Part shown: positions 30,487-39,641 of the stretch, one piece after another
Layout of the letters: each line of letters opens with the position of its first letter
Numbering within the stretch: position 1 is the first letter of the stretch
NCBI GenBank assembly: GCA_012959525.1
Contig: DUDB01000026.1
Location: 1-64,000, forward strand
Origin: Planctomycetota bacterium
GTDB lineage: Bacteria; Planctomycetota; UBA1135; GCA-002686595
Length of the DNA: 64,000 bases
Direction of reading: 5' to 3'
Program-made: the position numbers and the translations under genes
The notes under the pieces: model-generated
The model's input: the letters and a program-made list of their open reading frames with translations, nothing else
Database searches by the model: none
Told to the model about the DNA's origin: nothing

Positions 30487-30923
30487 TCAGGGGCCCGAGG
30501 GCCCGGTGTGTGTCCGCCGGGGCGGAGGGGGGGAAGCTGCGCTCGCCTGCGCAAGCGCACTATCCGTTCGGGAGACTCCGTCAGACAGACGGTGTCGATT
30601 CAGCTGACACGCCAGCCAAACCCTTGGGAATCTCCTCTTTGGCCCTCACTTGTGGAGGTGCACAGGAATCCCCGGGGCTCGCTGCCGCGGGCAAGGTCAG
30701 TCACCAAATGGGCAACCCGCAAGGGGTCCGACCATGGGTCGATGCTGACTCGCCAGCCCGACCCTAGGGTAGATGACCGGCGACATTCAAGAGGATGCCC
30801 CAAACCTCCTTTCCCGTCCAGTCCCAAGACCGGACTGAGCCCCAGGCACGGCCCAACAGGCCCTCTGAGGGTCCCCGGACGACTCTGTAGCGCAGAAACG
30901 CTAGCCCAAATTGGGGCTGGGGG
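30487..30923. other. Intergenic region between tRNA-Pro and rho
   Basis: This 437-base region precedes rho and follows tRNA-Pro on the minus strand. No open frame in it resembles a protein. It should hold the rho promoter and leader, but I found no convincing -35/-10 pair. A short hairpin next to the tRNA is listed separately. Confidence 0.55.
30903..30918 (-). terminator. Weak terminator-like hairpin after tRNA-Pro
   Basis: On the minus strand, AGCCC and GGGCT form a 5-bp stem around a 6-base loop, starting 5 bases after the encoded CCA end and followed by a short T-containing stretch (AGCGTTTCTG). The stem is short and the T tract poor, so it may act in 3' processing or be chance. Confidence 0.3.
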
Positions 30924-31000
30924 TGGTCGGGGTGAGAGGATTTGAACCTCCGACCTCTGCGACCCGAACGCAGCGCTCTACCAAGCTGAGCCACACCCCG
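30924..31000 (-). tRNA. tRNA-Pro (anticodon CGG), CCA encoded
   Basis: The 77 bases fold as a standard cloverleaf: acceptor CGGGGTG with CACCCCG, D-arm GCTC/GAGC, anticodon stem CTGCG/CGCAG around TTCGGGT (anticodon CGG), T-arm GGAGG/CCTCT with loop TTCAAAT, discriminator A, and an encoded CCA. It reads CCG proline codons, expected to be frequent in this high-GC genome. Confidence 0.97.
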
Positions 31001-31090
31001 ATATCTGCCAGCGGGCCGAAGCCCGAACGCGGGCAAGGAGAGTACGCCCAGCCCCGGCACCCGTCAACCGATGCCGTGGCCGGACGGAAG

Positions 31091-32659
31091 CTACTCGCCC
31101 AAATCGATGAACACGCCACCGTTATCCTTGGCCAGGCGGCGCATGAAACCCTTCTCGAACTGCCCCAGGGCGATGGTGTGGATCACGATCCGCCGTAGGC
31201 CGTTGGCGCGCTTGATCTCGCGCAGGATCTCGTCCCGGTCCGTGAACTGACCCGTAGTGGGCTTGCCATCCGAGAGGAAGAAAATCGTGTCCAACTTGGT
31301 GTCATAGCCCTTGGGTTTCTTGCCGTCGAGGCCCAGGCCCGCGGCCAGTGCGGCATAGGTGTTGGTCTTGCCGGCTCCCAAGCTGGCAGCTCCCACGAGC
31401 CCCACCTCGGCCAGCGCCTGCTTGGACGCACCACCCAGAGGTTCGAGCTTGCGCGCAAAATCCATGGCGCTGGATTTGTTGAGCACGTTTGCCCGGGTCA
31501 GCCCCTTCTTCCACTTCGTGACCTTCGTGGCGAAAGCCAGGATGTTGAACTCAACGTAGGACTCCAACCCTTCAATGGTGCGCGCGAGTTCAGTCTTGAC
31601 GATGTCCATGCGCGAGAAGGAGGGGTACTCCCCTTCCGCAAAGCGCTCCTTGTCCACCACTTCGTTTTCCATCGACCCCGAGACGTCGATGATAAAGAGA
31701 ACCCTGCGGCTCGGTGTGTCTACCCCGTGGAAGGCGACGCTATCGGAGGGCTTGTACATCTCGGCGTACTCGGCCTGCTTGGCACGCAAGGCCGCGAGCT
31801 CCGTGTCGGTGGGAATCTCGTAACGGTCCTTATAGTTGCTCCAGAAGCGTTGCCAGAGCTCTAGTCGCTGGCCGAATCCGCGGGCCGTCAGGCTCTCGAG
31901 AGCGGCAGCGGCATCGGCCCGGAGTCGGCCCTCTTCTCGTTCCAGGGCCTCGATGAGAGGCTGCATGGAGTCCTTATGACGCACCACTCCCAAGGCGTGG
32001 ATCGCGCAGGCGCGAACCTGCCAGGCCGGGTCCTGTAGCGCTTGCACGGCGGGAAAGCGAACGAGGTCGGACCCCATGGAGCTCAGTCCGTCCAGGGCCG
32101 CGCAGCGCACGGCGATCTCCTTGTCGGTACACAGGGGCAGACACCGGGCGGCGTTCTCCTCCTTGCCACCCGCGGCCACTGCCATCAGCGCCAGGCGGCG
32201 CACGTTCCAATCCCGGTCTTCGAGGCAGTCGAGCAGGGCTTCGCCCAGATCCACGTAGCCGCCCCGCATCACCGCGTCCAGAATCCCGGCTCGTCGCTCG
32301 GGCTTCCTCTCCTTCTCAAGCGTCGCGAAGACGTGATCGATGGGCCCGCGGGTCTTGAACTGGCCCAACACGCGCGAGGCCGCCTCCACGACTTCACCCT
32401 CTGAAGCGCTGAGAAGCGGCAGGAGCACGTCCACCACCTGCCTGGCCTCCACCCCTTCCAAGGCCAGAATGGCCTCGATCTTCTGGTCGACATCCTTGTA
32501 CTTGCGGTAGTACTTCTTGAACTCCGCGATGATCTCATCGTCGATGTTCGCTGCGGACCCCACCTGAACCGCAGCGTCCAGAGAGGCCCCGGCGCCTGAC
32601 AGGGCCAGCGGCGCACAGGCCAGAATGGAGATCAGGACGGACCGGGGGAGTATCGGCAT
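31091..32659 (-). CDS. Secreted HEAT-repeat protein with von Willebrand factor A domain
   Basis: The product is 522 residues. A signal peptide (about residues 1-30, ending ALSGAGA) is followed by helical HEAT-like repeats (about 40-270) and a vWA domain from about residue 318. Its metal-ion-dependent adhesion site is Asp325-x-Ser-x-Ser329 (DVSGS), with Ser/Thr ligands later in LSDGKPTTG. Such pairs of modules mediate protein-protein contacts outside the cytoplasm and are common in Planctomycetota. No enzyme activity is suggested. The partner is unknown; it is followed by tRNA-Pro and preceded on the same strand by an unknown membrane protein. Confidence 0.8.
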   Translation of the reverse strand: MPILPRSVLISILACAPLALSGAGASLDAAVQVGSAANIDDEIIAEFKKYYRKYKDVDQKIEAILALEGVEARQVVDVLLPLLSASEGEVVEAASRVLGQFKTRGPIDHVFATLEKERKPERRAGILDAVMRGGYVDLGEALLDCLEDRDWNVRRLALMAVAAGGKEENAARCLPLCTDKEIAVRCAALDGLSSMGSDLVRFPAVQALQDPAWQVRACAIHALGVVRHKDSMQPLIEALEREEGRLRADAAAALESLTARGFGQRLELWQRFWSNYKDRYEIPTDTELAALRAKQAEYAEMYKPSDSVAFHGVDTPSRRVLFIIDVSGSMENEVVDKERFAEGEYPSFSRMDIVKTELARTIEGLESYVEFNILAFATKVTKWKKGLTRANVLNKSSAMDFARKLEPLGGASKQALAEVGLVGAASLGAGKTNTYAALAAGLGLDGKKPKGYDTKLDTIFFLSDGKPTTGQFTDRDEILREIKRANGLRRIVIHTIALGQFEKGFMRRLAKDNGGVFIDLGE

Positions 32660-32746
32660 GGGAGGGCGGGCTTCGGGCCCGTGCCAAGGATAGGGGTTTT
32701 CGCCCCCAAAGTTTCCCTCTCCCTGCTACTGGGTTCCAGGCCCCCC

Positions 32747-34309
32747 CTACTCCTGTGTGCCAACGCCCCTGGGACGGACACCCAGGGTGGCGCTCGCCCC
32801 CGCCAGGACCCGCACGTCGGTGCTGGTCACGGTCACCTGTAGGCCATTGGCGATCCTCAAGGTGACGTCGTCCCCGTCACGGCTCAAGAGGGTTCCGGTC
32901 AGGAGCCCGCCCGGCACCCCCACGCTCACCTGGGTCAGTTGCCCGATCTGTCGGCTGCCCAGTCGGTCGCCCGTCTGAGCTATTCCAGGCGTTTCAAGGG
33001 TCTCAAGGCTGGCTAGGCGGTGAGCCTCGAGGCTCATGCGGCCCAATCGCGTGTCGATCCAGATCTGACCCATGCCCACCTGATGCAGACGGCCTTCGAA
33101 GACCGCTCCACCGTGCAGAGTGGCGCGCACCGCCCCAACGCCGGGAGTCAGCAACCGGTCAGCTTGAGAAATGGCGCTCTCGGGAATCTCCGGCCGCGTC
33201 CAGCGGTTCCCCTGCGGGACAGGGGAGAGACCGCGCAGAGGTTCATGCATGGACGGATCGTCCAGGCTGGGCGTGGCCGCAGCCATAAGGTCGGCCGTCT
33301 TGAACGAGTCCCCCGGGCCAAATGCCCTCTGGTCCTCGAGCACGGTACTGGACGGTGAGCTTGTCGGCAGGTCGAAGGCCTGGCTCGAGAGCATTCCCAG
33401 CCCCTGCGGGGCGAGGTCGTTCGGGTGCAGCACGATCGGCTCCGATCCCAGCGGGTTCCATCCGCCGCCGAGGAGAAGGTTCCCCATCTGCACGTCCTGG
33501 GCGCCCACGGACTGGCCCAGAATCAGATCGAGGGAGGCGCGCCACGAGCGCCGACCGCGATGGGGTCGCTGCGGGGGAGCTGAAGAAGCCAAGGCCTGAT
33601 CCTGTGTACCCGGGACCATGCGGGAGCCCGGTGTGCTGGGCGTCATGCTCGCGGCCATGCGCAAGAGTGCGGTCAGACGCGCTCGCAAAGGCGCGACCAC
33701 AGCCACGGGTCGAGCACTCGCTTGCTCAACGACGGAAGGCATGGGAGCCTCCACCGCAGTGGCTGCGGGAGCTTGAACGGCGGGCATCGACGGTTGGGGC
33801 GCCACGGGAGCTTCGGAGACCAAGGCTACGGGCGCCAGGGGCGCCAGGGGCGCGGCCGGCCCGGCCGAGGAATCCCACTGGGATAACGACCAGATGCACA
33901 GGAGGGAGCCACACACGATGGAGATCTGGCGGCGGGTAGGAACCCTGCGATGCTTGGGTTCAGAGTCCGCATCCGATGCCGCATCCTCGTCGTCCGGGTG
34001 TTCTCCAGCCGCTTGCATCGGCTCCGGATCGATAACCTCGTCCGGGGTTTCCTCGAAGCACTCTTCCGTAAGCTCCGGGGCCAGGGGCGCGCCCATCAAC
34101 TGGGCAAGCTCCGCATCACCGCGTTCGCCCGCGACGTCGGGCAGCAGGGGCTGCGGTCCCGCAGCCGGCACTTCGGCCGGACCGCCTCCGAGGAGCTGTT
34201 CTAGTCCGAGGAAGTCCTCACCGCCCTCGGGCGGCGGCAGATGGGAGGGCTGTCCCAGAGGGTGGGACTCGGGCTCGGAAGGCGTGGAATCAGGCGGGAA
34301 ATTGGACAT
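32747..34309 (-). CDS. Unknown bitopic membrane protein with C-terminal beta domains
   Basis: I do not recognise this 520-residue protein. Residues 1-120 are acidic and Pro-rich, residues of about 129-147 form one hydrophobic segment after a basic RRVPTRRQ, and a Pro/Ala/Val-rich linker follows. The C-terminal ~120 residues hold two similar beta-rich units (VRATLHGGAVFEGRLHQVG and GLLTGTLLSRDGDDVTLRIA), which resemble small Sm-like or DUF-type barrels. A cytoplasmic acidic tail with an extracytoplasmic beta domain is inferred from the positive-inside rule. The ATG at 34309 was chosen because the frame upstream shows no protein-like composition. Confidence 0.5.
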   Translation of the reverse strand: MSNFPPDSTPSEPESHPLGQPSHLPPPEGGEDFLGLEQLLGGGPAEVPAAGPQPLLPDVAGERGDAELAQLMGAPLAPELTEECFEETPDEVIDPEPMQAAGEHPDDEDAASDADSEPKHRRVPTRRQISIVCGSLLCIWSLSQWDSSAGPAAPLAPLAPVALVSEAPVAPQPSMPAVQAPAATAVEAPMPSVVEQASARPVAVVAPLRARLTALLRMAASMTPSTPGSRMVPGTQDQALASSAPPQRPHRGRRSWRASLDLILGQSVGAQDVQMGNLLLGGGWNPLGSEPIVLHPNDLAPQGLGMLSSQAFDLPTSSPSSTVLEDQRAFGPGDSFKTADLMAAATPSLDDPSMHEPLRGLSPVPQGNRWTRPEIPESAISQADRLLTPGVGAVRATLHGGAVFEGRLHQVGMGQIWIDTRLGRMSLEAHRLASLETLETPGIAQTGDRLGSRQIGQLTQVSVGVPGGLLTGTLLSRDGDDVTLRIANGLQVTVTSTDVRVLAGASATLGVRPRGVGTQE

Positions 34310-34680
34310 GGTGCAGCAACGCGTGGGTGAATCTGGAGGTCCACGGGCGACAATCGGAGCCCTGCGAACCACCCTCTCATCGGCAATAAGTCGCCCTCTG
34401 CTCCAGTCCCACCGGCCCACCCTTGGCACTTCCCATGGGGAAAGCCCGGGGTGGGGCACCCGATTGCATCAGGATGGGACGAGGCCCTGCCCACCTGGGC
34501 TGGACGGGGGATGGGGAGCGGTGGAGATCTGGAGAGGGCGGGCCCTCGTGAAATCGGGACGATTGGTGAGGGAGTTCCCGCGGGAAGAGCCTTCGGGTGA
34601 CGAGGAAACCCGTAGGACCCTTACTCCGAGTAACTCGTAGGCTGTGATCCGCTGGGCTTACCCACCATGGTCCTCCAGAA
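34310..34680. other. Divergent intergenic region, 34.3-34.7 kb
   Basis: This 371-base stretch lies between the divergent starts at 34309 and 34681. No reading frame looks protein-like. It presumably holds both promoters, but no strong -35/-10 pair or hairpin stands out. Confidence 0.5.
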
Positions 34681-35451
34681 ATGATCGTCGACTTCGGCAA
34701 GACCTCTGCGGACTACGCCCGCCATCGCCTGGGCTTTCCCGAGCAGTTCTTCGACGCCATTCGAGAGCGCGGGCTGGCCAGCCCCGGGTCCCGGGTGCTC
34801 GACGTGGGCAGCGGGACCGGGGCTCTCGCCCTCCCATTCGCCTCTAGAGGGGCCCATGTAACCGCCCTTGATGTCTCGCGGCCGTTGCTGGAATGCGCGC
34901 ACCGCGGGGCGGCTGATCGCGGGCTCGAACTCGTGACCGTGCAGTCGAAGTTCGAGAACAACTCGCTCCCCAGCAATGAGTTCGATTTCATCTGCGCGGG
35001 ACAGTGCTGGCATTGGTTGGAGCCCCGCGCCGCTACCTTGCAACTCGAGCGCCTGCTCGCGACGAACGGTCGCGTCCTGCTCTGCTCCTACGACTGGTTA
35101 CCGATCGAGGGCAGCGTGGTGGCAGCGACCGAAGCGCTGATCCTCGAGCACAATCCCGGTTGGAACTGGGGAGGACTCGACGGCCGACACCCGGAATGGG
35201 AGCACGACCTGACCGCGGGTGGTTTTGAAGTGCTCGAAACGGCCTATGGCGAGCATGACGCCCCCTACACCCACGAAGCCTGGCGCGGTCGCATTCGCGC
35301 TAGCGCAGGCATCGCCGCCTCGCTGTCGCCGGATGCCGTTCAGGCGTTCGACCGCGCGCACGAGGAGCTCTTGAAGGCTGAATTCGGGGAAGACCCACTG
35401 GTCGTCCCGCACGTGTACGGCTTCTGCCTCGCGCGGACCGCAGAACGCTGA
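34681..35451 (+). CDS. Class I SAM-dependent methyltransferase
   Basis: The product is 256 residues. Motif I DVGSGTG is at residues 41-47, followed by an acidic motif II in VTALDVS and a post-I segment FICAGQCWHWLEP, which resembles the UbiE/Methyltransf_11 group (many read FV.....Q..HW). The overall length and the N-terminal DYARHRLGFP fit small-molecule methyltransferases of that group. The substrate is unknown. It is a single-gene unit, convergent with selB. Confidence 0.82.
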   Translation: MIVDFGKTSADYARHRLGFPEQFFDAIRERGLASPGSRVLDVGSGTGALALPFASRGAHVTALDVSRPLLECAHRGAADRGLELVTVQSKFENNSLPSNEFDFICAGQCWHWLEPRAATLQLERLLATNGRVLLCSYDWLPIEGSVVAATEALILEHNPGWNWGGLDGRHPEWEHDLTAGGFEVLETAYGEHDAPYTHEAWRGRIRASAGIAASLSPDAVQAFDRAHEELLKAEFGEDPLVVPHVYGFCLARTAER

Positions 35452-35567
35452 CCGGGTGTGCCCTGATCTTGATCCCGGTGTGTTGCGCTGATGGACCCTC
35501 TCCCGTGGGCGACACCGCTACCGAGAAGGAGCCCGGACGACCTCGCCTGCGTGGAACCCCAGGGCGA

Positions 35568-37484
35568 CTAGCCCTGGCGCAGGACGCGCGTCCCCCCACG
35601 GCGGGCCGTCACGCCCACGGTGTCGAAGTGCTCCAGCAGGGGAATCAGGAACTTCCGCGTGGTCCCGAGACGGTCGCGGAGTTCGGGTATGGCCAGCTGT
35701 CCGTTGCGCTGGCAGTTGTCCACGATGGCCTCGCGCACCCTTCCATAGGGCTCGCTCGCCAGGAACAAGCCTCCGCCAACGTGATGGATCTCGCCCTCGT
35801 CCACCAGCAGATCCAGCACGCGTTGCAGGTCCTTGGAGCCCAAGCCGAGCTGCCCCTCGAGCGCGTCCCGGTCGGGCGGTTGTAGCTGGCCCTGGATCAG
35901 GGTCGCGAGCACCTTCTCGCGAGCCGCCCGGGTCGCTTCGTCGAGCTCGACCTCGCGCCCCTTGGGGACGACCATGCCCCCGGTCTCACAGGAAAGCTCA
36001 CCGCGCTCCTCCAGGGTCTTCAATAGGGCTGACAGCAACCCGGTCTCCAACCCGCAGGCACTGCGCAGGTCGCGCACGTCCATCTTGCGTCGCTCGGGGT
36101 TCTCGGCGAACCAGCTGGTCATCGCATCCCCCACCTGGGCCAGGCAGAGATCCAAGGTCTGGGCGTGCATCCAGCGCCCGGCGGGGCCCAAGCTGAAGAC
36201 GAGGTCTTCGGCGGTGAGCTCGGCGAGCAGGGCCGTCACGTCGGCGCGAGAGGCCTTCACGGCCACGGTCAACTCCTTCAGGTCCATCCATCGTTCCGGC
36301 GCCCGGGCCAGCTCTGATTCGAGCCGCGCGCGCGCCGATCCCAGACTGCCTGCCTGCCGCTCGAGTTCGTCCAGAACGAAGGTCTTGAAACGCTTCAGGC
36401 GGTAGCGGCTCTCTTCCAGAATCACTCCACCGCCGAGGGTCATGACGGGGGACGCCAGGCGCATGACGAAGCGATCTCCCGGGGCACACACGAGGGGCTC
36501 GGCCATGCGGAACTGCACCAGGCCTTCCTGTCCGCCTTCGAGTTGCTCGCTGTCCAACAGCACGACCTCACCGAGTGCGTCAGCGGTGCCCGTGTGCACG
36601 CGCACCTGCATGCGGTTAGTCAGGGGGAAATCGAGCCCCTTGAGGGCGCGCACCCGTGCCCCGACCATCTTCAACGACTGAAAGAAACCGGGCGCCGCGA
36701 CTACGTCCCCGCGACCCACCAGGTGGTGATCGACGTCGGCCAGGTTAAGCGCGGTGGAGTGGCCCGCGCGCGCCTCGCTGGCCTTCTCGTGGTAGGCCTG
36801 AATGCCGCGCACCTTGCCCTTCTGTCCCGAAGGCAACACCTCCACCGTTTCTCCCACGGACACCGAACCCGAGATGGGGATCCCCGTGAGTACGGTCCCG
36901 AAGCCCCGCACGCTGAACACGCGCTGCACGGGCATGCGGAAGACCCCCTCGGCGGGCCGCGGCTCGGTCTCGGAAGCCATCTGCACCAGGGTCTCCTTCA
37001 GGGCGTCCATGCCTGTTCCGTCCACCGCAGCGACGCGCAGGATGGGGGCGTCTTCGAGGAAAGTCCCCACCACCGATTCGCGCACGTCCTCCTCCGCCAG
37101 GTCCACAAGCTCGGGATCCACGACGTCGACCTTGGTCAGGGCCACGAACCCGCGCTGCACGCCGAGCAGATCCATGATGGCCAGGTGCTCTCTTGTCTGG
37201 GGCATCACCCCGTCATCGGCGGCCACGACCAGGATGACCAGATCGATGCCCGAGGCCCCGGCCACCATGTTGCGCACGAAGCGCTCATGGCCGGGAACGT
37301 CCACCAACCCCACGATGCGACCATCGGGCAGCTCCATGCGGGCGAAGCCCAGGTCGATGGTCATGCCGCGCTCCTTCTCCTCGGCCCAGCGATCCGGGTC
37401 GGTGCCGGTCAACGCCTGCACCAGGGTGGACTTGCCGTGGTCGATGTGACCGGCGGTCCCGATGACGATGGGTTGGATCTCCAT
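35568..37484 (-). CDS. selB: Selenocysteine-specific elongation factor
   Basis: The product is 638 residues, the usual SelB length. The GTPase domain has GHIDHGKST at 12-20, DVPGH at 62-66 and TKVD instead of NKxD, the SelB form. The EF-Tu-like domains 2 and 3 are followed by winged-helix repeats in the C-terminal ~270 residues that bind the SECIS RNA hairpin. It delivers Sec-tRNA to in-frame UGA codons. No selA, selD or selC is in this window. MEIQPIVIGTAGHID fixes the start at 37484. It is divergent from the radical SAM gene, 80 bases between starts. Confidence 0.95.
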   Translation of the reverse strand: MEIQPIVIGTAGHIDHGKSTLVQALTGTDPDRWAEEKERGMTIDLGFARMELPDGRIVGLVDVPGHERFVRNMVAGASGIDLVILVVAADDGVMPQTREHLAIMDLLGVQRGFVALTKVDVVDPELVDLAEEDVRESVVGTFLEDAPILRVAAVDGTGMDALKETLVQMASETEPRPAEGVFRMPVQRVFSVRGFGTVLTGIPISGSVSVGETVEVLPSGQKGKVRGIQAYHEKASEARAGHSTALNLADVDHHLVGRGDVVAAPGFFQSLKMVGARVRALKGLDFPLTNRMQVRVHTGTADALGEVVLLDSEQLEGGQEGLVQFRMAEPLVCAPGDRFVMRLASPVMTLGGGVILEESRYRLKRFKTFVLDELERQAGSLGSARARLESELARAPERWMDLKELTVAVKASRADVTALLAELTAEDLVFSLGPAGRWMHAQTLDLCLAQVGDAMTSWFAENPERRKMDVRDLRSACGLETGLLSALLKTLEERGELSCETGGMVVPKGREVELDEATRAAREKVLATLIQGQLQPPDRDALEGQLGLGSKDLQRVLDLLVDEGEIHHVGGGLFLASEPYGRVREAIVDNCQRNGQLAIPELRDRLGTTRKFLIPLLEHFDTVGVTARRGGTRVLRQG

Positions 37485-37564
37485 GGCGCCAAGGATAGCG
37501 CTTCGGGGCCCTCCCACCCCAGCCCCCTTGACGGCAGCCTCCGCGGGGAGAGGATGGCCCTGCC

Positions 37565-38530
37565 ATGAGCGACCCCCTTCCCTTTCGGACCCTGGCCCCC
37601 TGGCTGCGCGAGTCATTCGGTATGCCCGTCTATCGCGTAGCCCTGGATGCCGGCTCTACCTGTCCGAACCGCGACGGGACCAAGGGCCTTGGAGGATGCA
37701 CCTACTGCGACGTGGAGGGCTCGGGCACCGGTGCCCTGCGGGGCGGCGCCGAGCTCGAAGAGCAGCTGTTGCTGGGCCTCAAGCGCATCGAGCGCCGCAA
37801 GCGCACGCCGGAAGAGACCATCGGGGCCATCGCCTACCTGCAGTCTTACACAAACACCTACGTGGACATCGCGCGTCTGGACGAGGTGCTGAGCGTGCTC
37901 GATCCCTATCTGGGCGGGCCCCTGTCATGCCTGAGTGTCTCCACCCGTCCCGACTGCCTCTCGGACGAGACCCTACAGCGACTCGCCCAGGTGGCCAAGC
38001 GGGTGCCGGTCTGGGTCGAGCTGGGCCTCGAGTGCGCCAATGACGAGGTCTTGCAGCAGATCAACCGACTGCACACGGTGGCTGATTTCGAGGACGCCGT
38101 CCGTCGAGTGCATGCTGCGGGACTGTCCGCCGTGGGCCACGCCATCCTCGGCCTGCCCGGTGATGGCCGCGAAGGTGCCCGACACACGGCCGAAGTTCTG
38201 GCCCGCTCCGGGGTGGCGGGGGTCAAGGCACACCACCTGATGGTGCTCAAGCGCACACAGATGGCGCACGCCTGGCGAGCCGGAGAGTTGGACGTGCTGA
38301 CCTGCGCAGAATACGTAGAGTGGTTGGCGGACTTCGTGGAGCGCCTGAGGCCCGAACAGGTCCTGCATCGACTGACCGGCGACTCGCCCGCGGAGAATCT
38401 GCTCGCCCCACACTGGGGAGTAAACAAGAACCAGGTCCGGGAGGACCTGGCTGGCTGCCTACGACAAAGGGACACCTCGCAGGGCACCTTGTGCCCCCCA
38501 TCCTGGAGTTCGGGCCTGGATAACGCATAA
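37565..38530 (+). CDS. TIGR01212-family radical SAM protein (YhcC-like)
   Basis: The product is 321 residues. The iron-sulfur cysteines are Cys33, Cys45 and Cys48 (CPNRDG, then GGCTYC), the Cx11Cx2C spacing specific to this radical SAM family rather than Cx3Cx2C. Further conserved parts include LQSYTNTY, SVSTRPDCL and ELGLECAND. The E. coli relative YhcC has no settled function, although tRNA or ribosome modification has been proposed. It is probably co-transcribed with the outer-membrane protein 46 bases downstream, or simply adjacent to it. Confidence 0.92.
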   Translation: MSDPLPFRTLAPWLRESFGMPVYRVALDAGSTCPNRDGTKGLGGCTYCDVEGSGTGALRGGAELEEQLLLGLKRIERRKRTPEETIGAIAYLQSYTNTYVDIARLDEVLSVLDPYLGGPLSCLSVSTRPDCLSDETLQRLAQVAKRVPVWVELGLECANDEVLQQINRLHTVADFEDAVRRVHAAGLSAVGHAILGLPGDGREGARHTAEVLARSGVAGVKAHHLMVLKRTQMAHAWRAGELDVLTCAEYVEWLADFVERLRPEQVLHRLTGDSPAENLLAPHWGVNKNQVREDLAGCLRQRDTSQGTLCPPSWSSGLDNA

Positions 38531-38576
38531 TCGCCCCCCCCTCGCCTCGTCCACACCCTGGCCCCGCACGCACTCG

Positions 38577-39590
38577 ATGAACCACCGTCCCCTGCCTTTC
38601 TGGCCTCTTCCCGCGTTGGGCCTCATCATCGCGCTCACCGGGTCCCGCGCCCAAGCCCAGAATTGGGATGAACGCCCCGACGGTTTCGCCCCCATCGGAA
38701 TCAGCACGGACGGGGAGAAAGCCTACGGCGCCTGGACCTTCTCCTACCAGAACATGCGCACGGATGGCAGCGGGCTGCTCGACGGTCGCGGGCAGGTCAC
38801 CAGTGCAGACGTGTTCGCCGACGGCTACGCGGCCTCTCCTCAAAGCGCGACTCGCGAGGCCCACAACATCAACGCCCTCTTCGGGTACAGCGAATCCACA
38901 AGCCTCTTGCTGACCCTGCCCTTCCTCAACAACGAGGTGACGATGCGCGGAGAGGTGGGCCAAGCCTACGAACTGCGCAGCACGGGCATGGGTGACCTGA
39001 ATATTACGAGCCTGTTTCAGTTGGGCCACGCAGAGGACGAGGTTCTGCACGCGCAATTGGGAGTCTCTTTGCCAACCGGATCACGGGATGAGCGCGGAGT
39101 AACTCCCCTCAGCGGCGGCATCTCCGAGAAGCTGCCCTACAGCCTTCAGCTCAGCAGTGGCACCCTGGATCTCATCCCCGGAATCACCTACGTCAAGCGC
39201 CATGAGAGTACCTCCTTAGGGTTCCAAGCCAAGGAGATCGTGCGCTTCAAAGAAAACTCGGACAACTACCAGTTGGGCAACGTGGCTCACCTCAGCGGGT
39301 GGGTTTCACGAGTCTTCAATGAAGACGTCTCGGGCTCTCTGCGCCTGGGCTACCGCCACGAAGGTCGCATGAAAGGTCAGGATCCCAGTATCGACCCGAC
39401 CCAGTCCCCCATGCATGATCCGAACAGCCAGGGCGGTGACCGAGTCACCGTCTGGGCGGGGGTCAACTACATCGAGACCGGCGGCCACTCGTTCGGGTTC
39501 GAGCTCGGAGGACCTCTCTGGCAGGACCTGAACGGCCCGCAGCTGGAGCAGGACCTCTCCTATGCTCTGGGCTGGCACTACTCCTTCTAG
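38577..39590 (+). CDS. Outer-membrane beta-barrel protein (phenol-pathway/transporter-like)
   Basis: The product is 337 residues. A signal peptide ends near ALTGSRAQAQ. The body consists of alternating beta strands with aromatic girdles, and the last residues YALGWHYSF end in Phe, as expected for proteins assembled by BamA. It resembles the MetA-pathway/transporter family of putative outer-membrane channels, but no substrate can be given. Its presence supports a Gram-negative envelope. Confidence 0.75.
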   Translation: MNHRPLPFWPLPALGLIIALTGSRAQAQNWDERPDGFAPIGISTDGEKAYGAWTFSYQNMRTDGSGLLDGRGQVTSADVFADGYAASPQSATREAHNINALFGYSESTSLLLTLPFLNNEVTMRGEVGQAYELRSTGMGDLNITSLFQLGHAEDEVLHAQLGVSLPTGSRDERGVTPLSGGISEKLPYSLQLSSGTLDLIPGITYVKRHESTSLGFQAKEIVRFKENSDNYQLGNVAHLSGWVSRVFNEDVSGSLRLGYRHEGRMKGQDPSIDPTQSPMHDPNSQGGDRVTVWAGVNYIETGGHSFGFELGGPLWQDLNGPQLEQDLSYALGWHYSF

Positions 39591-39641
39591 CCCCTCGGTA
39601 GTACGGAGCGGGGTCGAAGGACGCGCCGCGCGGCTGGCCGC

